Assembly (NCBI GenBank): GCA_003979035.1
Contig: RXOA01000114.1
Span: 1 to 16,550 of the forward strand
DNA: 16,550 nt
Direction: 5' to 3'
Source: Candidatus Bipolaricaulota bacterium
GTDB taxonomy: Bacteria > Bipolaricaulota > Bipolaricaulia > UBA7950 > UBA9294
Positions 13,413 through 16,550 of this stretch are shown here, piece by piece. The notes under the pieces are model-generated. The model saw only the letters and a list, made by a program, of their open reading frames with translations. It was not told the DNA's origin and ran no database searches. Numbering within the stretch: the first letter of the stretch is position 1; every line of letters starts with the position of its first letter. The position numbers and the translations under genes were made by a program.

Positions 13413-13511
13413 TCAGCGAATCGATCGGTGCCCGTCGGGCCTTGGGACCAGGATGGAGGGACAACACCGGCACTCACCCTGTTGAAAAAGACGCGCTTGC
13501 TTCGTGCCCAT
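13413..13511 (-). CDS. Candidate cysteine-rich leader peptide of cysK
   Basis: A 32-codon ORF. The start ATG (13511) is preceded by GGAGGT (13524-13519) at 7 bases, among the best ribosome-binding sites in the window. Codons 14-17 read C-R-C-C (TGC CGG TGT TGT), and the stop TGA lies 103 bases before cysK. The peptide has no domain. Its likely role is as a sensor: ribosomes short of charged cysteinyl-tRNA would pause there and change the fold of the RNA downstream, as in known amino-acid attenuation and in cysteine-rich upstream ORFs described for other bacteria. What I see is the ORF, its site and the cysteine cluster; regulation is inferred. A chance ORF in GC-rich sequence remains possible. 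Confidence 0.5.
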   Translation of the reverse strand: MGTKQARLFQQGECRCCPSILVPRPDGHRSIR

Positions 13512-13547
13512 GCTGTTCACCTCCGCAGAGATTGATAAGATAGACCT

Positions 13548-13576
13548 AGACTACCGCCAGGCCGGCTCGGGTTCAA
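13548..13576 (-). promoter_or_regulatory. Possible promoter of the cysK operon
   Basis: On the minus strand TTGAAC (13576-13571) is followed after 17 bases by TAGTCT (13553-13548). The -35 is fair and the -10 is poor (three of six). It would start transcription near 13541, just upstream of the leader peptide's ribosome-binding site, which suits the model. Confidence 0.3.
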
Positions 13577-13667
13577 GGCCGCTCTACGGAGATCGAGTTT
13601 GTCACCGCCCGCGCTCACGCGCTACGTTTGACTCACGAGCAACGGAACAGATCACAGGAGGAACCTC

Positions 13668-16550
13668 ATGCGAAGCCGCCGACCTCGTTTGCGCCGGAGT
13701 GTCCACACTCTGGGATTGTTGTTCATGACCTGCTTGCTTCTTGCCATCACCGCGACCGCCGGCTGGGCCGACACGCTCAAGGTCCCGGATGACTACCGCG
13801 ATCTTGAAGATGCCCTGCGCAATGCGGACCGTGGTGATGTCATCGAGATCACCAGGTCGCGCACGTTTCGTGAATCGCTGTCCCTGAGGAACGTGCGCGA
13901 CCTGACGATTACGGTTGGACGATCGGCAAGAAACGTCGTCGTCCAAGGGCGGCGGGTCTCCGATCCGGTGATCGAGTTGATCAACTGCAGAGACATCACG
14001 ATTGAAGGCCTGACCATACAGAGCGGCTCGGTCGGAATCGACGTGCGAAGCGGCGGAACAGACATCGTCATTCGTGAGTGCATCCTCCAACAAAACGTGA
14101 CATCAGGCATCACGGGATACGACTACACCCTGGAGGGTTGCTCGGTCATCGACAATGGAGCGTGGGGAGTCGAGTTGATTGGGGATCCCACCAATCCCGA
14201 TGAAGCCGAGATTACCCTGATCGACACACAAGTGCAGCGGAATTTCAGTGGCGGACTTCGGGTTCAGTCCGCCATCGCGCACCTCGAATCGTCGACATTC
14301 TCGGGCAACCTCGGCTACGGACTGCTCATTGACGGTGAAGCCACCGTCGACTTCGAAGAGGGGGCCGGCATCACGCAGATCCGTGAGAACAGACTCGGCG
14401 GCGTGCTCGTCACCAACGCATCGTTCACCCTGCAAGGCACGGCCCTGGTGACGGCGAATCTCGGTCCCGGCATCGTCGCCGAGCGAGCCACGCTCGTTGT
14501 CGATGGCGCTGAAGTTCGCGATCACGAAGACATCGGCATCGTCTATCGCCAGTCGCAGGGAAGCATTCGCAACAGCCTCGTGACCGAGAATGCGGGCACC
14601 GGAGTCGTGGTGGATGAGTCAAGCACGGTGGAAATCAGCGGCTCGACCATTTCGTCGCAGGGCGAATACGGCGTGGTCGTGATCCATGAATCCGCCGTCA
14701 CCATTCGCAACGACTCTCAGATCATTGGGAACACCCTTGCCGGGCTCATCCTGGATGCAACCCGTGGCACGGTCTCGGATTCCAACATAGCCGGCAATGG
14801 GGAAAGCGGCATCGATCTCCTGAACGGGGCGCAAGCCACCCTCACCGGCGCCACCGTGTTGGCCAATCTGGCCAACGGAGTTCGCGTGGACGCGTCGACG
14901 CTCTCCGTCGCCGGAGGCGAGATCGGCGAAAACGGCAAGAGCGGGATCCTCGTCTTGCCGGGGAGCACGGCGTTGATCGCCGAAGGCGCCCTTGTTCAAG
15001 CCAACGGCGAAGATGGGGTGCTGATCCAGGAGGCAACCGCGGAGGTCCGCGGCGCCACCGTGCAGATCAACGTCCGCGATGGCGTGCGGGTCGTGGGCGT
15101 TGCCACGGCCGACGTCCGGGGGGCGCAGATCCAGGACAACGCGGCGAATGGCATCACGGCGAACGATCAGGCCGCGGTGCTTGTGAGTGAAGCATCCCAG
15201 ATCGTCGGCAACGGGAACCACGGTCTGTCGCTCTTCGCCGCCTCGGCCACCGTCGATGCCAGCAATGTCTCCGACAACGCCGTGCACGGAGCCTACGCCA
15301 CAGCGGAGTCGATTCTGGTTGTGCGGAATGGATCCACTTTCTTGTCCAACGGGGCGTCAGGGATCCTCGGCGAAGAGGCCAGCTCGGTCGAGATCTATGA
15401 CGCCGAAGTCCGATCAAACGGCCTCCACGGCGTCCAGCTCATCGACGCAGAAGCAAGAGTCGAGAGAACGCTTGTCGCCGATCAGACCGGCAATGGACTC
15501 GATCTCGCCGGAAGCTTCGCCTTCGTGTCCGACTGCGACATCCTCGACAACGGCGAACAGGGCGTGTACGAGCTGCAGTCGCGCTTGTCGCTCGCGGACA
15601 GCACCGTGGCAGGCAACGTTCTCAACGGTGTTCTTCTTGACAATGCCGTGGCGGAAATCGCCCGCTGTTCCATCGATTCCAACGGCATCCACGGAATCTC
15701 CGGCATCAACAACTCCAGTGCGACGGTCACGGAGACCGTTCTATCATCACACCCTGAAGATGGCGTCGCCCTCGAGAACAGTGCCGGCGACTTCCTCGCA
15801 AGTGACATCATCGACAATCTCCAACATGGCGTATTCGCCGAAGTGTCAACCTTGGTGATGGAGGATTGCCTTCTTGCTCGGAATGTTCTCAACGGAGCCT
15901 CGTTGCTGAATTCCACAGGGGATTTCGCCTCGTGCCGAATCGAGAACAACCTGCAGCAAGGAGTAGGTCTGCAGGACTCGACAGGATCGTTCGTCACGTG
16001 CTCCGTCACCGACCAGTCCCAGGAGGGGCTGGTGCTCGTCAATGCCGCCGCCGCTGTTTCGGACTCCAACATCGACCGGAATCAGAGCATCGGAATGACC
16101 GCCACCAACTCCGTGATCGCCATGGACGGAGGTTCGGTGAAGGAGAACCGCGGCAGCGGGGTTCAGCTATCCAATGCTTCATTGAACGCGGACGGCGTGC
16201 TGTTCAATCACAACGCCGGCTACGGGATCTCGGCCACATCATCCGGCGCCGGTCTCGACACCTGTGAAGTGGTGGGCAATGGACTCGATGGCATCTGGCA
16301 ATCCTTCTCGCAAGTCTCGGCGGAGCAGACCGCCATCTCGGACAACGGGTTGAGCGCCGTCAACGCACAGGAGCGCTCGCGGATCACCTTGCTCCAATGC
16401 GAGGTCGCGGACCACTCTCAGCCGGCGATTGTTCTGAGCGACTCCACGGCCGATGTTCGAGCCTCATCGATTCGGGACAGCCTCGCCGGCATCCTCGCGA
16501 CCCGATCCGTCATTCAGTTGGTTGACGAGAGTGTGGTTTCCGGGCACGAC
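13668..16550 (+). CDS. Large secreted right-handed beta-helix protein (3' end outside window)
   Basis: Open for 961 codons with no stop before the window edge. The start ATG at 13668 follows AGGAGG (13656-13661) at 6 bases. Residues 1-34 form a signal peptide with an R-rich start and a likely cut after GWA. Residues 39-62 carry the same N-cap as the beta-helix lipoprotein at 1551 (VPDDYRDLEDAL then GDVIEI). From about 60 onward come about 35 rungs of 22-24 residues, with the pattern V/I-x-x-S/C/G-x-I/V-x-x-N-x-x-x-G-I/V, for example VSDSNIAGNGESGI, IARCSIDSNGIHGI and FASCRIENNLQQGV. This is the parallel beta-helix (PbH1) pattern with stacked asparagines. Function is unknown: a cell-surface, adhesive or polysaccharide-binding role is possible, and no catalytic signature is seen. 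A C-terminal anchor or sorting domain, if any, lies outside. Confidence 0.9.
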   Translation, partial: MRSRRPRLRRSVHTLGLLFMTCLLLAITATAGWADTLKVPDDYRDLEDALRNADRGDVIEITRSRTFRESLSLRNVRDLTITVGRSARNVVVQGRRVSDPVIELINCRDITIEGLTIQSGSVGIDVRSGGTDIVIRECILQQNVTSGITGYDYTLEGCSVIDNGAWGVELIGDPTNPDEAEITLIDTQVQRNFSGGLRVQSAIAHLESSTFSGNLGYGLLIDGEATVDFEEGAGITQIRENRLGGVLVTNASFTLQGTALVTANLGPGIVAERATLVVDGAEVRDHEDIGIVYRQSQGSIRNSLVTENAGTGVVVDESSTVEISGSTISSQGEYGVVVIHESAVTIRNDSQIIGNTLAGLILDATRGTVSDSNIAGNGESGIDLLNGAQATLTGATVLANLANGVRVDASTLSVAGGEIGENGKSGILVLPGSTALIAEGALVQANGEDGVLIQEATAEVRGATVQINVRDGVRVVGVATADVRGAQIQDNAANGITANDQAAVLVSEASQIVGNGNHGLSLFAASATVDASNVSDNAVHGAYATAESILVVRNGSTFLSNGASGILGEEASSVEIYDAEVRSNGLHGVQLIDAEARVERTLVADQTGNGLDLAGSFAFVSDCDILDNGEQGVYELQSRLSLADSTVAGNVLNGVLLDNAVAEIARCSIDSNGIHGISGINNSSATVTETVLSSHPEDGVALENSAGDFLASDIIDNLQHGVFAEVSTLVMEDCLLARNVLNGASLLNSTGDFASCRIENNLQQGVGLQDSTGSFVTCSVTDQSQEGLVLVNAAAAVSDSNIDRNQSIGMTATNSVIAMDGGSVKENRGSGVQLSNASLNADGVLFNHNAGYGISATSSGAGLDTCEVVGNGLDGIWQSFSQVSAEQTAISDNGLSAVNAQERSRITLLQCEVADHSQPAIVLSDSTADVRASSIRDSLAGILATRSVIQLVDESVVSGHD

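Larger units (their letters stand above)
13310..13667. other. Divergent region upstream of cysK, 358 bases
   Basis: It lies between cysK (-) and the large beta-helix gene (+). On the minus strand I read a candidate promoter (13548-13576), a 32-codon leader ORF (13413-13511), and a hairpin with T-rich tail (13344-13380). For the beta-helix gene only its strong ribosome-binding site is clear; no convincing plus-strand promoter was found. Confidence 0.6.

Noticed and set aside
12209..13543. Plus-strand open frame of 444 codons across cysK-cysE
   Set aside because: Antisense to two unmistakable enzymes; the translation is rich in R, P and D with no motif.
13566..13586. GGTTCAA resembling a tRNA T-loop
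   Set aside because: The flanking bases do not form a 5-bp T-stem and no acceptor, D or anticodon arm can be placed.

Overview
This is a GC-rich bacterial chromosomal window (roughly 60% GC by eye) with tightly packed, mostly single-gene or short-operon transcription units. I count twelve protein genes, one of them cut by the right edge, plus one candidate leader peptide. I saw no tRNA, rRNA, CRISPR array, transposase or phage gene. Lipoproteins, an exported small beta-rich protein and large secreted beta-helix proteins point to a free-living bacterium, probably with two membranes. The mix (DUF4389 protein, beta-helix lipoproteins, ConA-like lipoprotein, DDAH) fits deep-branching candidate phyla such as Bipolaricaulota/Acetothermia, but that is a guess and I cannot fix the phylum from these genes.

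Left part (1-4420): a membrane protein with two DUF4389 units (+) converges on a right-handed beta-helix lipoprotein (-). The lipoprotein has a good sigma-70-like promoter and a 5' leader containing two perfect hairpins. Divergent from it is a ConA/LamG-like lipoprotein (+), which converges on a small exported, beta-rich protein (-).

Middle (4575-10375): a dimethylarginine dimethylaminohydrolase (DDAH)-like enzyme (-) lies back to back with a class I SAM methyltransferase (+), with two inverted repeats between them. Then three genes run on the minus strand: Na+/solute symporter, secreted alpha/beta hydrolase, MATE efflux protein. The symporter has a promoter, a short leader and then a textbook intrinsic terminator just ahead of its ribosome-binding site, an arrangement that suggests attenuation or a small RNA.

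Right part (10703-16550): a stand-alone 2-oxoacid dehydrogenase E2-type acyltransferase domain (-), then cysK-cysE (-), a translationally coupled cysteine-biosynthesis pair. CysE makes O-acetylserine and CysK converts it to cysteine. Upstream of cysK I find an unlisted 32-codon ORF with a strong Shine-Dalgarno and three cysteine codons within four (C-R-C-C). It is followed by a hairpin and a T-rich run, the layout expected of cysteine-responsive attenuation. Divergent from cysK starts a very large secreted right-handed beta-helix protein (+), with 961 codons open to the window edge and regular 22-24-residue rungs.

The most interesting items are the cysK leader peptide with its downstream hairpin, the symporter leader terminator, and the long beta-helix with its register of cysteines and asparagines.
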